From the NCBI RefSeq assembly GCF_004348525.1, contig NZ_SMKG01000004.1, forward strand, positions 1 through 64,000: DNA of 64,000 nucleotides, in the 5' to 3' direction. Shown piece by piece: positions 29,320 to 38,993 of the stretch (positions within the stretch are counted from its first letter, which is position 1; every line of letters starts with the position of its first letter). Under the pieces are notes generated by a model. The model worked only from the letters and a program-made list of their open reading frames with translations, was not told the DNA's origin and searched no databases. Position numbers and translations under genes: made by a program. The DNA is from Micromonospora sp. 15K316 (lineage in GTDB: Bacteria; Actinomycetota; Actinomycetes; Mycobacteriales; Micromonosporaceae).

Positions 29320-30063
29320 GTGACCATCGACATCGCCAGCCTCGCCGAGCGTCCCGACCTCGCTCCTCTGCTCGACGAGGACTTCGCCGGGGCGTGGCCG
29401 CCGTTCATGCTCTGGGATCCGATGGGCTCGGTGTACTACAGCGTCGCCCACGACCTGTATCCCGAGTTCGTGTTCGCCGCCGTCGATCCGGCGGAGCCGG
29501 GACGGGCGATCGCCCGGGCGTACGCCGTGCCGCTGCGGTGGACGGAGCCGGAGCTGCCGGACGGTGGCTGGGACCGGATGATCCAGCGGGCCACCATCGA
29601 CCGGCTCACCGGCGCCGAGACCACCATCGTCTCCGCGCTGGAGATCTGCGTTCGGCCCGAGCGGCGCGGCGGCGGGCTCTCCGCGCTGATGCTGGACGCC
29701 ATGCGGCGGGCCGCCGCGAAGCAGGGGTACGACACGTTGGTCGCGCCGGTGCGGCCGAACGGCAAGCACACCCAGCCCGACCTGTCGATGACCGAGTACG
29801 CGGCGCGGGTCCGCGCGGACGGCCTGCCGGTCGACCCGTGGCTGCGGGTGCACGTGCGCGCCGGTGGACGCATCGAACGGGTGGCGACGCGGTCGATGAC
29901 GATCGCCGGCACGCTCGCCGACTGGCGGCGCTGGACCGGCCTGCCCTTCGACGTGAGCGGGCCGGTGCGGGTGCCGGGTGCGCTGGTGCCGGTGCACTGC
30001 GACGTGGCGCACGACCACGCGGTCTACGTGGAGCCCAACGTCTGGGTCCGGCACCGCCTCTAG
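29320..30063 (+). CDS. GNAT-like acetyltransferase-fold protein
   Basis: The 247-residue protein has an EICVRPERRGGGLSALMLDAM segment, which matches the acetyl-CoA pyrophosphate loop of GNAT enzymes (R-x-x-G-x-G/S). Strands VFAAVDP and YDTLVAPVRPN flank it. The C-terminal part (WLRVHVRAGGRIERVATRSM) is longer than in standard GNATs, and the protein resembles an uncharacterised actinobacterial group. The start is uncertain: GTG 29320 is chosen because a coherent fold begins there, while ATG 29242 would add a charged leader. No neighbour suggests a substrate. Confidence 0.75.
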   Translation: MTIDIASLAERPDLAPLLDEDFAGAWPPFMLWDPMGSVYYSVAHDLYPEFVFAAVDPAEPGRAIARAYAVPLRWTEPELPDGGWDRMIQRATIDRLTGAETTIVSALEICVRPERRGGGLSALMLDAMRRAAAKQGYDTLVAPVRPNGKHTQPDLSMTEYAARVRADGLPVDPWLRVHVRAGGRIERVATRSMTIAGTLADWRRWTGLPFDVSGPVRVPGALVPVHCDVAHDHAVYVEPNVWVRHRL

Positions 30064-30298
30064 CTCGGCGGAAATGTGGCACAGACGTGGCGGCACGGCC
30101 TCGTCGGGCCGCACCGCCGGTGTTTGCTCCGTGCTGTCACCGCAGTGCGGACGCCTCCGGCAGGCCGTCGCCGGACCATCGCGCCGCGACCACCGCGGTC
30201 CGGCTTGTCGGGTTGCCTTCTGCTGACCGAGCCGGCCCCGCCCGCTGTGCCAGTCGAGCGCTGCCGCGGGAGCGTGGAGTGCGGGAACGGGGAGATCC

Positions 30299-31252
30299 CT
30301 AGGCCCGGTTGAAACGGGCTGCCCAGTTCCGCAGCAGTTCGCGCAGCTCGGGCGGGTCGAGGACGCGGAAGTCGGCGTCGAGCGTGCCCAGTGCCATGGC
30401 CGGCCAGTCCAGGGAGTCGGCGGTCATGAGTACCCGGCAGTGCTCGGCGTCGAGCTCCTCGACCCTGCTCCACCGGCCGATCCGCGATCTCACGGCCGCG
30501 GCCGGGGCGTCGACCAGGGCCTCCACCCGGTACGGGTGGGGCATGCCGCCCAGACTGGCGCGGACGAACTCGGCGGCGTCGGCGGCGGGCAGCTCGCGGG
30601 GTCGGAACCGGGAGCCGGTGCCGTGTGGCGCGGTGAGGCGGTCGACCCGGAAGCTGCGCCATTGATGCCGGGTGAGGTCGTAGGCGACCAGATACCAGCG
30701 TCGGCCCAGGGAGACCAGTCGATGTGGTTCGACGTGCCGGTCGGTGTGCTGGCCGTCGGCGGCGGTGTAGGAGAATCGCAGGTGCTCGCTGTCCCGGCAG
30801 GCCAACGCGACAGCGGTGAGCATTCCCGGGTCTACCGCCGGCCTGGTCGGGCCGTCCCAGCCGGCGGGCAGGGTCATGGCGCGCAACGCCTCGACCTGGC
30901 GCCGTAGCCGGGTCGGCATCACCTGCACCACCTTGGCCAGAACGCGCACCGAGGACTCGGCGAGGCCCTCCACCGCGCTCTGCGCGGCGGCCTGCAGCCC
31001 CACGGCCAGGGCGACCGCCTCCTCGTCGTCGACCACCAGCGGCGGCAGTGCCGCACCGGCGGTGAGCTGGTAGCCGCCGTCCACCCCGCGCTGCGACTCG
31101 ACTGGATAGCCCAGCTCGCGCAGCCGGTCGATGTCCCTGCGCAGGGTACGGACGGAGATTCCCAGGCGCTCGGCCAGTTGGGTGCCCGGCCAGTACCGGT
31201 GGTTCTGCAGCAGGGACAGCAGCCGCAGCATCCGGGTGCTGGTGTTCGCCAT
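30299..31252 (-). CDS. WYL-domain transcriptional regulator (YafY/DeoR-like)
   Basis: The 317-residue protein has an N-terminal winged helix (about 5-60: LLSLLQNHRYWPGTQLAERL, then GISVRTLRRDIDRLRELGY). The central WYL domain (about 140-220) has RRWYLVAYDLTRHQWRSFRVDRL, and a C-terminal WCX-type extension follows (to residue 317). WYL domains bind nucleic-acid or nucleotide-like ligands. The gene is divergent from the DinB gene with a 93-base shared promoter region, the typical arrangement for a local regulator of that gene. ATG 31252 fits the domain start. Confidence 0.92.
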   Translation of the reverse strand: MANTSTRMLRLLSLLQNHRYWPGTQLAERLGISVRTLRRDIDRLRELGYPVESQRGVDGGYQLTAGAALPPLVVDDEEAVALAVGLQAAAQSAVEGLAESSVRVLAKVVQVMPTRLRRQVEALRAMTLPAGWDGPTRPAVDPGMLTAVALACRDSEHLRFSYTAADGQHTDRHVEPHRLVSLGRRWYLVAYDLTRHQWRSFRVDRLTAPHGTGSRFRPRELPAADAAEFVRASLGGMPHPYRVEALVDAPAAAVRSRIGRWSRVEELDAEHCRVLMTADSLDWPAMALGTLDADFRVLDPPELRELLRNWAARFNRA

Positions 31253-31345
31253 GTCGGTGATTCTTCCGCGATAGAGGTCAGGAAGTGTCCGCAGTGCGCC
31301 CTAGCGTGGGTCCTGATCCGGAACAGGACAACGGAAGGTGAGACC

Positions 31346-31915
31346 ATGAGCGAGACCACGACCGCCGCCGAGCGGGCCACCGGTGACCGGGCAGACGAGC
31401 CGGCCGTCACGGGTGAGCGAGCCGATCTGCTGGCGATGCTGGCCAAAACTCGGCACTTCCTGCGCTTCACCACTCGCGACCTCACTGACGAGCAGGCCGG
31501 GCGGCGGACCACCGTCAGCGAGCTCTGCCTGGGTGGCCTGATCAAGCACGTCACTGCGACCGAGCGGGGCTGGACGGACTTCATCGTGGCCGGCCCGTCG
31601 GCGATGGACGACTTCACCGCCATGACCGAGGCCGACTGGGCCCGACGGGCCGACGAGTTCCGGCTGCTACCCGGCGAGACGCTGGCCGGTGTGCTGGCCG
31701 ACTACGCCGAGGTGGCCCGCCGGACCGACGAGCTGCTCACCACCCTGCCCGACCTGGACGCCACCCACCCGCTACCGAACGCCCCGTGGTTCGAGCCGGG
31801 CGCGCGGTGGTCGGCCCGCCGGGTGCTGATGCACGTCATCGCCGAGACCGCTCAACACGCCGGCCACGCCGACATCATCCGCGAGTCCCTGGACGGGGCA
31901 AAGAGCATGGGCTGA
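31346..31915 (+). CDS. DinB-like (DUF664) metal-dependent protein
   Basis: The 189-residue four-helix protein has histidines placed as in the DinB/mycothiol-transferase superfamily: GLIKHVTATERGW, and HVIAETAQHAGHADIIRE near the C terminus, which would bind one metal. In actinomycetes related proteins use mycothiol as cofactor in detoxification. The N-terminal 25 residues are acidic and disordered. ATG 31346 has GGAAGGTGAG upstream. The divergent WYL regulator probably controls it. The reaction is unknown. Confidence 0.88.
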   Translation: MSETTTAAERATGDRADEPAVTGERADLLAMLAKTRHFLRFTTRDLTDEQAGRRTTVSELCLGGLIKHVTATERGWTDFIVAGPSAMDDFTAMTEADWARRADEFRLLPGETLAGVLADYAEVARRTDELLTTLPDLDATHPLPNAPWFEPGARWSARRVLMHVIAETAQHAGHADIIRESLDGAKSMG

Positions 31916-32095
31916 CCCACGGCACGGTGTGGGGGCGTAGTGAGCCGCGCCCCCACACCACCGATGAAGGACACGGACGAGTGACTGGCCTTGGTGTTCA
32001 CGGTGACCGCTCAGGCGGCTGCGGCGGCGTTCCGACGCCGGTACGGTGAACGCCGTCCGTCCGGCGCAGCGCGCCGCCACCGTGGGGAGGAACAA

Positions 32096-32428
32096 ATGAT
32101 CTTCATTACCGCGAAGTTCCGCGTGCTGCCGGAGTACGCCGACCGGTGGCCCGAGATCGTCAAGGAGTTCACCGACGCGACCCGAGCCGAGCCGGGTTGC
32201 CTCTGGTTCGAGTGGTCCCGCAGCCTCGCCGACCCGACGGAGTACGTCCTGGTCGAGGCGTTCCGCGACGGGGACGCCGGCGGGGCGCACGTGCAGTCGG
32301 AGCACTTCCGCACCGCGCAGCGCACCCTGCCGCCGCACCTGGCCGAGACGCCGAGGATCGTCAACGCGACGGTCCCGCAGGACGACTGGTCCTCGCTCGG
32401 CGAGATGGCGGTGCCGGAGCGTCCCTGA
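32096..32428 (+). CDS. Antibiotic biosynthesis monooxygenase (ABM) domain protein
   Basis: The 110-residue ferredoxin-like fold protein has IFITAKFRVLPEYADRWPEI as first strand and helix, GCLWFEWSRS with the characteristic aromatic strand, and EYVLVEAFRDGDAGGAHVQS before SEHFRTAQ. Such dimeric proteins range from quinol monooxygenases to haem-degrading enzymes and stress proteins. GGGGAGGAAC precedes ATG 32096. It stands alone, 180 bases after the DinB gene. No specific reaction can be assigned. Confidence 0.88.
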   Translation: MIFITAKFRVLPEYADRWPEIVKEFTDATRAEPGCLWFEWSRSLADPTEYVLVEAFRDGDAGGAHVQSEHFRTAQRTLPPHLAETPRIVNATVPQDDWSSLGEMAVPERP

Positions 32429-32547
32429 CCGTCCGCGAACGCGGCAACGGCCTCCGCGGGCGGCGATTACGCCGAAAGCCGACTCCGCCGCAACCCGGGA
32501 TGGACAATGGCCTCGGGGACTGAGGTGCGTGCGACGGGGGTCCAGGC

Positions 32548-34749
32548 GTGCTCGGAAGCGGCCTCCTGGCCTGGGTGCGTCGCCGGGACCCGGGGTACGT
32601 CGTCCTCCGACGTGCCGCCCGGCTGACCCTCGTCGCCTCCGCCGTCTTCTACGGCGGACGGTACGGCCTCGGCAACCCGACGCTGGCCACGTACGGGCTC
32701 TTCGGCGCGGTCGCCATGGGCGCGTTCACCCAGCTCCCGGGCGCACCCCGCGAGCGCGCCCGGATCCTGCTCGTCGCGCTCCCGGTCGGCTGGGTGCTGA
32801 TCTCTCTGGGCACCGTGCTGGCCGGGAACGTCTGGGCCGCGGCCGGCGGGATGCTGGTCGTCGGATTCGTGGTGGCGTTCGCCGGCACCGGGGGCCCCCG
32901 CCTGGTCGGCCTGGTCGGCGCCTTGCAACTGTTCTACATCCTCGCCTCCTTCCCGCCGTATCAGCCGGACACCCTGCCGCAACGGCTTCTCGGCGTGACT
33001 ATCGCCGTGCTGTTGCTCGCCGTCACCGAGGTGCTGCTCTTCCCGGACCCACCCCCGGTCTCGTACCCTCAGCGGCTCGTCTCCGCGGCGGACCGTCTCG
33101 CGGTGCTGCTCGACGTCGCCGCGGAGATGCTCGCCGGCACCGAAGGCGACCAGCGCGAGCGGCTGTCACGCCAGGAAGAGGCCGCCGCGGCGGTGGCCCG
33201 GCTCAGGCTGGCGGAGTTCCCCGCGGCGGAGCGGCCGACCAGTGCCGTCGTGCGGGACCGCGCGCTGCGCGCGTGCGAGGCGGCGCTGCAGGGCGTGCTC
33301 GTCAAGGTGACGCGGATCCTGGCGGAGGCCCCGCCGCAGCCGCCCCCCGGCCTGGCGGCGGCGCGGCTGTTCCGGGCATGTGCCGAGACGACCCGCGCCA
33401 GCGGCCGGACCCTGCGGCACGGCGGACCGCCGGTCTCCCTGGACGACCTGGATGCGGCCATCGACGCCTCCGAGCGGGCGTTCGCCGCCCCGACCGGTCC
33501 GGTCGGCCCGGCGGACCTGTCGCGGCTGTGCCTGGATGCGGGGGCGCTGAGCCTCGCCAACCAGGTGAGCGTTCTCGCCGTCTCGGCCCGGGCCGCCGTC
33601 GGGTTACCGACCACCGACACGAATCCCGCGGTCGCCGGCTACCGGAGCGTGGTCGGCGACGTGCGGCAGCCTCGGTGGCGGCTGTACTGGCGACAGTTCC
33701 GGGCGCACCTGACGGTCCGCTCCGCCCTGTTCCAGTCGGCGGTACGGCTCGCCGTGGCGCTGTCCGCCGCCCGGGTGGTCGCCGGTTTCCTGCCCCTCCA
33801 GCACGGCTTCTGGGTGCTGCTGGCGACGCTGACCGTGCTGCGCACCTCGGCCATGGACACGCGCACGGCACTGAAGCCGGCGGTGTTGGGCACCATCGGC
33901 GGGGCGGCCGCCAGTGGCGTACTGATGCTCTTCGTCAACCGCTCGATCGTCTACGTCGTCGCGCTGCCGGTCACCATGGTGCTGGCCTTCACCCTCGGCC
34001 GGTTGCTCGGGCCGTCCTGGGCGCAGGCGCTCTTCACGCTGCTGCTCACCTTCGTCTTCGCCCAGCTCGCGCCCGCAGGCCCGCAACTCGCCGAGACCCG
34101 CCTGGTGAACGTCCTGATCGGCGCGGCGGTCGGCATCCTGGCCGGCGTGCTCCTGTGGCCACGAGGCGCCCGGCACGACCTACGGAAGAACACCGCCGGC
34201 TACCTACGCGCGGTCGGGGGGCTGATCGAAGAGGCCGTGGCGGCGACGCTCGGCGGCCCGCGACCGGACGAGGCGCTGCACCGGGCGCGCCGGGCGGTCG
34301 CGTTGGCGGACGCCTCCTACGCCCAATACCACGGTGAACGCCACGATCCGCCGGCGGGCCAGGTGGACTGGCAGGCGGTCCTCTCCGCGGGGCACCACGC
34401 GCTGCACGCCGTGCCGGCGATGCTCTTCCGTTACCAGTCCGGGCGCCTGGCCGACTGGCCGGAGGCGGCCGCGCAGCTACGCGAGACCGCCGGCCGGATC
34501 CGCTCGGCGTACGACGAGGTCGCCGACCAGATCACTCGCGGCGAGGCGCCGCACCCGGTGGTCAGCGCGACCCGTTGTATCGACGAGCTGAACCGGTTCC
34601 GCCCGTTGCTCGACGAACGCAGTGCGGCCCCACAGGTCCGGCACCTCGTCGAGGTGAACTTCCTGCTCGCCAACCTCGCCGACCACATCGCGCACACCGG
34701 CCCGTCCACCGCCCCTCGCCGTGACGGGCCGCCCCGCAATCGGCCGTGA
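32548..34749 (+). CDS. FUSC-family inner-membrane protein
   Basis: The 733-residue protein has two sets of about five to six transmembrane helices (about 20-165 and 390-540), each followed by a large cytoplasmic helical domain. This is the duplicated layout of aromatic-acid exporter/FUSC proteins (YccS, AaeB relatives). The second set has ALSAARVVAGFLPLQHGFWV, then TVLRTSAMDTRTALKPAVLG, the usual FUSC signature region. These proteins are thought to export aromatic or other organic acids. The start is GTG 32548 with a GGGGG run upstream. It stands alone, convergent with the YrdC-type gene. Confidence 0.9.
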   Translation: MLGSGLLAWVRRRDPGYVVLRRAARLTLVASAVFYGGRYGLGNPTLATYGLFGAVAMGAFTQLPGAPRERARILLVALPVGWVLISLGTVLAGNVWAAAGGMLVVGFVVAFAGTGGPRLVGLVGALQLFYILASFPPYQPDTLPQRLLGVTIAVLLLAVTEVLLFPDPPPVSYPQRLVSAADRLAVLLDVAAEMLAGTEGDQRERLSRQEEAAAAVARLRLAEFPAAERPTSAVVRDRALRACEAALQGVLVKVTRILAEAPPQPPPGLAAARLFRACAETTRASGRTLRHGGPPVSLDDLDAAIDASERAFAAPTGPVGPADLSRLCLDAGALSLANQVSVLAVSARAAVGLPTTDTNPAVAGYRSVVGDVRQPRWRLYWRQFRAHLTVRSALFQSAVRLAVALSAARVVAGFLPLQHGFWVLLATLTVLRTSAMDTRTALKPAVLGTIGGAAASGVLMLFVNRSIVYVVALPVTMVLAFTLGRLLGPSWAQALFTLLLTFVFAQLAPAGPQLAETRLVNVLIGAAVGILAGVLLWPRGARHDLRKNTAGYLRAVGGLIEEAVAATLGGPRPDEALHRARRAVALADASYAQYHGERHDPPAGQVDWQAVLSAGHHALHAVPAMLFRYQSGRLADWPEAAAQLRETAGRIRSAYDEVADQITRGEAPHPVVSATRCIDELNRFRPLLDERSAAPQVRHLVEVNFLLANLADHIAHTGPSTAPRRDGPPRNRP

Positions 34750-34867
34750 TGACCGGCGCGGACAGGTCGGCCGCGGCGTCGAGGACGTCCCGGTGGCCGG
34801 TGACGAACAGGTCGAGCAGGAGGCCACGGGTCGCGGCCAGGAGCGCGGGTGCGAGGCGGCTCGGCTC

Positions 34868-35488
34868 CTACTCGAAGCGGGCGGTGTCCCCGGCCCCCCG
34901 CCGCAGGATCTCCGGCTCGTCCTCGGAGAGATCGATCACGGTGGTCGGCTCCTTGCCGCACTCGCCGGCGTCGAGCACCGCGTCGACGAGATGATCGAGC
35001 CGCTCCTTGATCTCCCAGCCCTGGGTCATCGGCTCCTCCTCGCCCGGCAGGATCAGGGTGCTCGAGACCAGCGGCTCCCCGAGTTCGGCGAGCAGCGCCT
35101 GGACGACGGTGTGGTCCGGTACGCGAACCCCGACGGTGCGCTTGCGGGGATGCAGCATCCGGCGCGGCACCTCCCGGGTGGCCGGCAGGATGAACGTGTA
35201 ACTGCCCGGGGTCGACGCCTTCACCAGCCGGAAGACCGAGTTGCTGACCTTCACGAACTGGCCGAGCTGCGCGAAGTCCCGGCACACCAGCGTGAAGTGG
35301 TGCCGCTCGTCGAGCTGCCGGATCTGACGGATCCGGTCGAGACCGTCCTCGTCGCCGAGGCGGCAACCGAGGGCGTAACACGAGTCCGTCGGGTAGGCGA
35401 TCAGGCCGCCGCCGCGGACCAGGTCGACGACCTGGCCGATGGCCCGGGGCTGCGGGTTGTCCGGATGCACGTCGTAGTACCTCGCCAT
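34868..35488 (-). CDS. YrdC/Sua5-family protein (threonylcarbamoyl-AMP synthase-like)
   Basis: The 206-residue protein has a YrdC fold: GGGLIAYPTDSCYALGC near residue 27, IRQIRQLDERHHFTLVC, STPGSYTFILPA and VGVRVPDH. The family makes threonylcarbamoyl-AMP for tRNA t6A37. The SCYALGC and R-x-L-D-E-R-H-H variants are those of the YciO-like branch, whose exact role is less certain, and most genomes hold a second true Sua5/TsaC. ATG 35488 fits the family start. It is tail to tail with the FUSC gene. Confidence 0.9.
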   Translation of the reverse strand: MARYYDVHPDNPQPRAIGQVVDLVRGGGLIAYPTDSCYALGCRLGDEDGLDRIRQIRQLDERHHFTLVCRDFAQLGQFVKVSNSVFRLVKASTPGSYTFILPATREVPRRMLHPRKRTVGVRVPDHTVVQALLAELGEPLVSSTLILPGEEEPMTQGWEIKERLDHLVDAVLDAGECGKEPTTVIDLSEDEPEILRRGAGDTARFE

Positions 35489-35534
35489 GCGTCGAGACTA
35501 GTGGCCAGGAAAGCCCGCAGCCCACGCGCCGTCG

Positions 35535-36845
35535 TCAGGCCACGGTGACCTCGCGGGAGGCGTACCGGTTCCGGGCCGAGCCGAGCCCGCAGGCGATCGT
35601 GGGCACGCCGAGGGCGACCAGCACCGCCAGCGGAACCGCCCAGCTGCCGGTGGCGTCGTGCAGCGCACCGAGGGCGAAGGGACCGACGGCCGCGAGGATG
35701 TATCCGGAGCACTGCGCCATGCTCGACAGTTGTGCGGCGTGCCGGGCGTCCGGGGCGCGCAGCACGATGAACATCACCGACAGGCTCAGACCGGCGCCCT
35801 GCCCCACGCCCATCAGCGCCATCCACAGGTAGGTGTTCGCTCCCGGCGCCGCCAGGAGGCCGGCGAAAGCGATCATGGTCAGCAGGGCGCTCAGCAGCAC
35901 CAGCACGCCGGGGTGGAGCCGACGGTTGGCCAGCATCGGCGTGAACAACGCTCCGACGATGGCGGCCAGGCTGGAGAAGGAGAGCATCCACCCGGCCGCA
36001 CCGGACGACATCCCCGTGCCGGTGAGGACGGTCGGCAGCCACGCCGCCGCGGAATAGAAGACCAACGACTGCGCGGCGAAGTAGAACGCCACGAACCACG
36101 CCACGGGGTGCGTCCAAAGCCCCCGTACCAGCTGGTCACTGACGTCGCCACCGCGCGACCGGGACATCCCCGCGCTCTTGCCGGCCGTCCGGCGCCGCAG
36201 CTGCGGCAGCCACACGAACACGGCGAGTACGGCGAGCAGACCCCACATCGCCAGGGCCGCCCGCCAGCCGAAGTGCAGGGCGTTCTGGATCGGCAGGGTC
36301 ACGCCGGCCGCGAGCGCCGCGCCGAGGAACAACGACATGCTGTAGATGCCCGACATGAGGGCGACCCGGGACCGGAACTCCTGCTTGATCACGCCGGGGA
36401 GCAGCACGTTCGCCACGGCGATCGCCGCACCGACGACCAGGGTCCCGATCAGCAGCATGCTCGTGGGGTGAAGCAGCCGCAGGACGGTTCCGGCGGCCAG
36501 CAGCACCATCATGACCAGAAGTACGGGGTTCACCCCGAACCGGCGTCCGATGCGGGGCGCGAACGGGGCGAGGAGGCCGAAACAGAGCAGGGGAAGCGTG
36601 GTGAGCAGGCCGGCCATCGCGGTCGACATGCCGGTATCGGCACGCATGGCGTCGAGCAGCGGCGAGACCGCCACCACCCCGGGACGGAGGTTCATCGCCA
36701 GCAGCACCAGGCCGATCGCGAGAAGCGCGGCCGATCCCTTCCGTGCGGCCCGGTGTTCACCGGGAGCGGAACCGGCGTCGGCCGCCGGCTCACCCCGGGT
36801 GAGCGGCGTACCGCGCTCGGCGGTCGCTGGTGGGTTGATGGTCAT
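35535..36845 (-). CDS. MFS transporter, CynX/NimT-like
   Basis: The 436-residue protein has twelve predicted spans. Starting features are LLAIGLVLLAMNLRPGVVAVSPLLD, characteristic of the cyanate/nitroimidazole (CP/CynX/NimT) MFS family, and PRIGRRFGVNPVLL as motif A equivalent. A 45-residue hydrophilic N-terminus precedes TM1. ATG 36845 has GAGGAGAAAC. The TetR gene lies 290 bases upstream on the same strand, so regulation by it is possible but not shown. The substrate is unknown. Confidence 0.9.
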   Translation of the reverse strand: MTINPPATAERGTPLTRGEPAADAGSAPGEHRAARKGSAALLAIGLVLLAMNLRPGVVAVSPLLDAMRADTGMSTAMAGLLTTLPLLCFGLLAPFAPRIGRRFGVNPVLLVMMVLLAAGTVLRLLHPTSMLLIGTLVVGAAIAVANVLLPGVIKQEFRSRVALMSGIYSMSLFLGAALAAGVTLPIQNALHFGWRAALAMWGLLAVLAVFVWLPQLRRRTAGKSAGMSRSRGGDVSDQLVRGLWTHPVAWFVAFYFAAQSLVFYSAAAWLPTVLTGTGMSSGAAGWMLSFSSLAAIVGALFTPMLANRRLHPGVLVLLSALLTMIAFAGLLAAPGANTYLWMALMGVGQGAGLSLSVMFIVLRAPDARHAAQLSSMAQCSGYILAAVGPFALGALHDATGSWAVPLAVLVALGVPTIACGLGSARNRYASREVTVA

Positions 36846-37135
36846 TGTTTCTCCTCGAGGTATGGCCGCCGGCCGGCAGACCGGACATCTGATCGACATT
36901 CGTGGATTTGTTTGGTCGGACCGACCCCGGCGCGCGGCGCTTTCCAGGGAAGATCCGACCGGCCCGGCGTCACGATTCCGGGCACGGCGACGCGCGGCGC
37001 GTCCACGACGGCAGGACGCGCCGGAAGGGAGCGGGTGCGGACACGCGCGTCCGCGGAGTTGTCGAGCGAAGGCCGACGGAGAGCAGCCGGACGCGCCCCG
37101 GCTACCTCCGGGGCCGCCTCAGCGCAACTGGCGGC

Positions 37136-37723
37136 TCAGCCGGCGCTCGGCGTGGCGGCCCTGAGCAACGCCAGCGCCCCCCGGACAGCTCGGTCGTACG
37201 GCACGACCGACTGCTCCGCCCGGGCCAGGGCGTAGCCACCCTGCACCACGGCCGCCAGCGCGGAGGCCGTCTCGTCGGCGTCGAGCTCCGGGCTGAACTC
37301 ACCGGCCGCCTTGCCCTCATCGATCACCTCGACGAGGAACCGGTGCAGGAGCGCGAAGGTCTCCCGGACGGGCTCGCGGAGCTGGTCGTTGACCACCACC
37401 TCCGGGTCGGCGACGAGCCGGCCCACCCGGCACCCGCGGAGCGCGTCGCGCTCGCGCAGCAGGTACGCCGAGATCCGCTCGAACGCCGTCCCGTCGCCGG
37501 TGAGGACGGATCTCAGCTCGTCCTGCATCAACGCGGCGCTGCGTCGCTCGGCGGCCAGAACGAGGTCTCCCTTGCCCTGGAAGTGGTGGTACATGCTGCC
37601 CTGCCCGACTCCGGAGCGGCGCAGGATGGCCGCCGGACTGACTCCCACGTACCCGCGCTCCCAGAGCAGCTCGGAGGTTCCCTCGATCAGACGCTCACGC
37701 GCGTCGTCCTGTTGCTTCGCCAC
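37136..37723 (-). CDS. TetR-family transcriptional repressor
   Basis: The 195-residue protein has the TetR helix-turn-helix at about 10-55 (RLIEGTSELLWERGYVGVSP, then AILRRSGVGQGSMYHHFQGK) and a helical ligand domain. Its length and the late cysteine-free core match TetR/AcrR regulators. I chose GTG 37723 because a near-perfect 20-base palindrome sits at 37732-37751, just upstream, and an earlier start would put the operator inside the gene. Autoregulation is likely. The next gene downstream is the CynX-like exporter. Confidence 0.9.
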   Translation of the reverse strand: MAKQQDDARERLIEGTSELLWERGYVGVSPAAILRRSGVGQGSMYHHFQGKGDLVLAAERRSAALMQDELRSVLTGDGTAFERISAYLLRERDALRGCRVGRLVADPEVVVNDQLREPVRETFALLHRFLVEVIDEGKAAGEFSPELDADETASALAAVVQGGYALARAEQSVVPYDRAVRGALALLRAATPSAG

Positions 37724-37731
37724 TCCACGAC

Positions 37732-37751
37732 CATACCTACTAGTACGTATG
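37732..37751. promoter_or_regulatory. 20-bp palindrome, probable TetR operator
   Basis: CATACCTACTAGTACGTATG is symmetric about its centre except for one base pair. Its AT content stands out from the surroundings. It lies nine bases before the TetR start codon, where it would overlap the promoter. Confidence 0.7.
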
Positions 37752-37793
37752 TCGACCACGTGACCTACCTCGCGGCCGCGCCGACCCCCGCCC

Positions 37794-38993
37794 CTACCCC
37801 GCGTACCGGCGGATCGACGGAGTGTCGTTGACGTCCGGGCCGAAGAACTTGAAGATCACCAGTTCGCCGTCCCCGGTGTTCTCCACCGTGTGCGCGGCGG
37901 TCGCCGCGGCGTGGCTCACCAACAGCTCGTCCCGGTCGGCGTCGCCGCCACGCACGTCGTGCCCGCAGTACCGGCCGGAACCCGACCAGACCAGGATCGA
38001 GTACACCCCGTTCTCGGCCGCGGTGTGCCGCCCCCCGGGCGGCACCACGAGCTTCTTCCCGCTGAACTTCGGGGTGTTGTAGAAGATCCACCACTCGGCG
38101 CCGCCGCCGTCGGTGTCGATCGGCTGCGGGCTCAGATGGTTGTTCTCGTAGAAGAACGGATCACCGTTGAGCTCCCACTCCACGAAGTCGAGCGGGAAAC
38201 GCTCGCCGTGCGCCGCCCGGTCGGCCGGGCGTACGTCGTGGAAGAGCAACTCCTTGTCGATGATCCGACCGGCGTTGAGCGCCTGGAACATCGCGAAGAC
38301 GTCCGAATCCTCCTGCAACTCCACGGTCAGCGCCGTACCCGGCCCGTGCAGCACCCCCGACGGCACCTGGAAACCCTCGTCCGGCACCTGCACCTCGGCC
38401 CGTGAGTGCCGCAGGATCAGGTCGCTGTCCCAGTCGACCAGGTACGGCAGGAGCACGTCGTACGCGCGCTCCCGGACGATCCACGGGTGCACGCCGAAGA
38501 ACGTCTCCGGGTGCGGGCCGGCCTCGACGCCCGCCGGGAAGTAGTACGCCTCGTCCTTCGACCGTCGGCCCAGCAGCTCCGCGAAGCGCTGCGGCGGGTG
38601 GATGTGGTACGGGATCCGCGCCCCGTAGTCGAGCAGCTTCGCCAGCCGCCCCAGACCCTGCGGATGGCTCGCCGCGTACGCCGCGCCCATGACCGCTGCG
38701 GGATCCGCGGCCACGGCGTCCCGCAACGTCATCCGGGGCCGGCCCGACGAGTCGACGACCCGGCTGAGCCCCTCGTCGTCCGGCCCGATCCGGTTGTCCG
38801 CCTTCGTGGTCGAGCCCAGCCACCGCTCGCAGAGGTAGCCCCGCTCGCCCAGGTCGTAGGCCTCCTCCGGCAGGCCGAACCGCCGTCCGGGCGGCACCAG
38901 ATCCCGCGCGACGAAGGCCGGTGCCAGACGCAGCACTCCCCCGCCGTCGTTCAGCAGCTCCTCGACCAGCTCGCGGGGCGAGTCGGCGGTCAT
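37794..38993 (-). CDS. Class I mannose-6-phosphate-isomerase-like cupin protein
   Basis: The 399-residue two-cupin protein is related to type I phosphomannose isomerases. The metal-site region DYGARIPYHIHPPQRFAELLG supplies the HxH-type ligands, GFQVPSGVLHGPGTALTVEL the distal histidine, and a second barrel (GKKLVVPPGGRHTAAENGVY) follows. It is the last gene of the sugar-importer operon, with its ATG overlapping the permease stop (ATGA). The link suggests aldose/ketose isomerisation, or lyxose-isomerase-like action, on the imported sugar. The family is clear; the substrate is inference. Confidence 0.8.
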   Translation of the reverse strand: MTADSPRELVEELLNDGGGVLRLAPAFVARDLVPPGRRFGLPEEAYDLGERGYLCERWLGSTTKADNRIGPDDEGLSRVVDSSGRPRMTLRDAVAADPAAVMGAAYAASHPQGLGRLAKLLDYGARIPYHIHPPQRFAELLGRRSKDEAYYFPAGVEAGPHPETFFGVHPWIVRERAYDVLLPYLVDWDSDLILRHSRAEVQVPDEGFQVPSGVLHGPGTALTVELQEDSDVFAMFQALNAGRIIDKELLFHDVRPADRAAHGERFPLDFVEWELNGDPFFYENNHLSPQPIDTDGGGAEWWIFYNTPKFSGKKLVVPPGGRHTAAENGVYSILVWSGSGRYCGHDVRGGDADRDELLVSHAAATAAHTVENTGDGELVIFKFFGPDVNDTPSIRRYAG

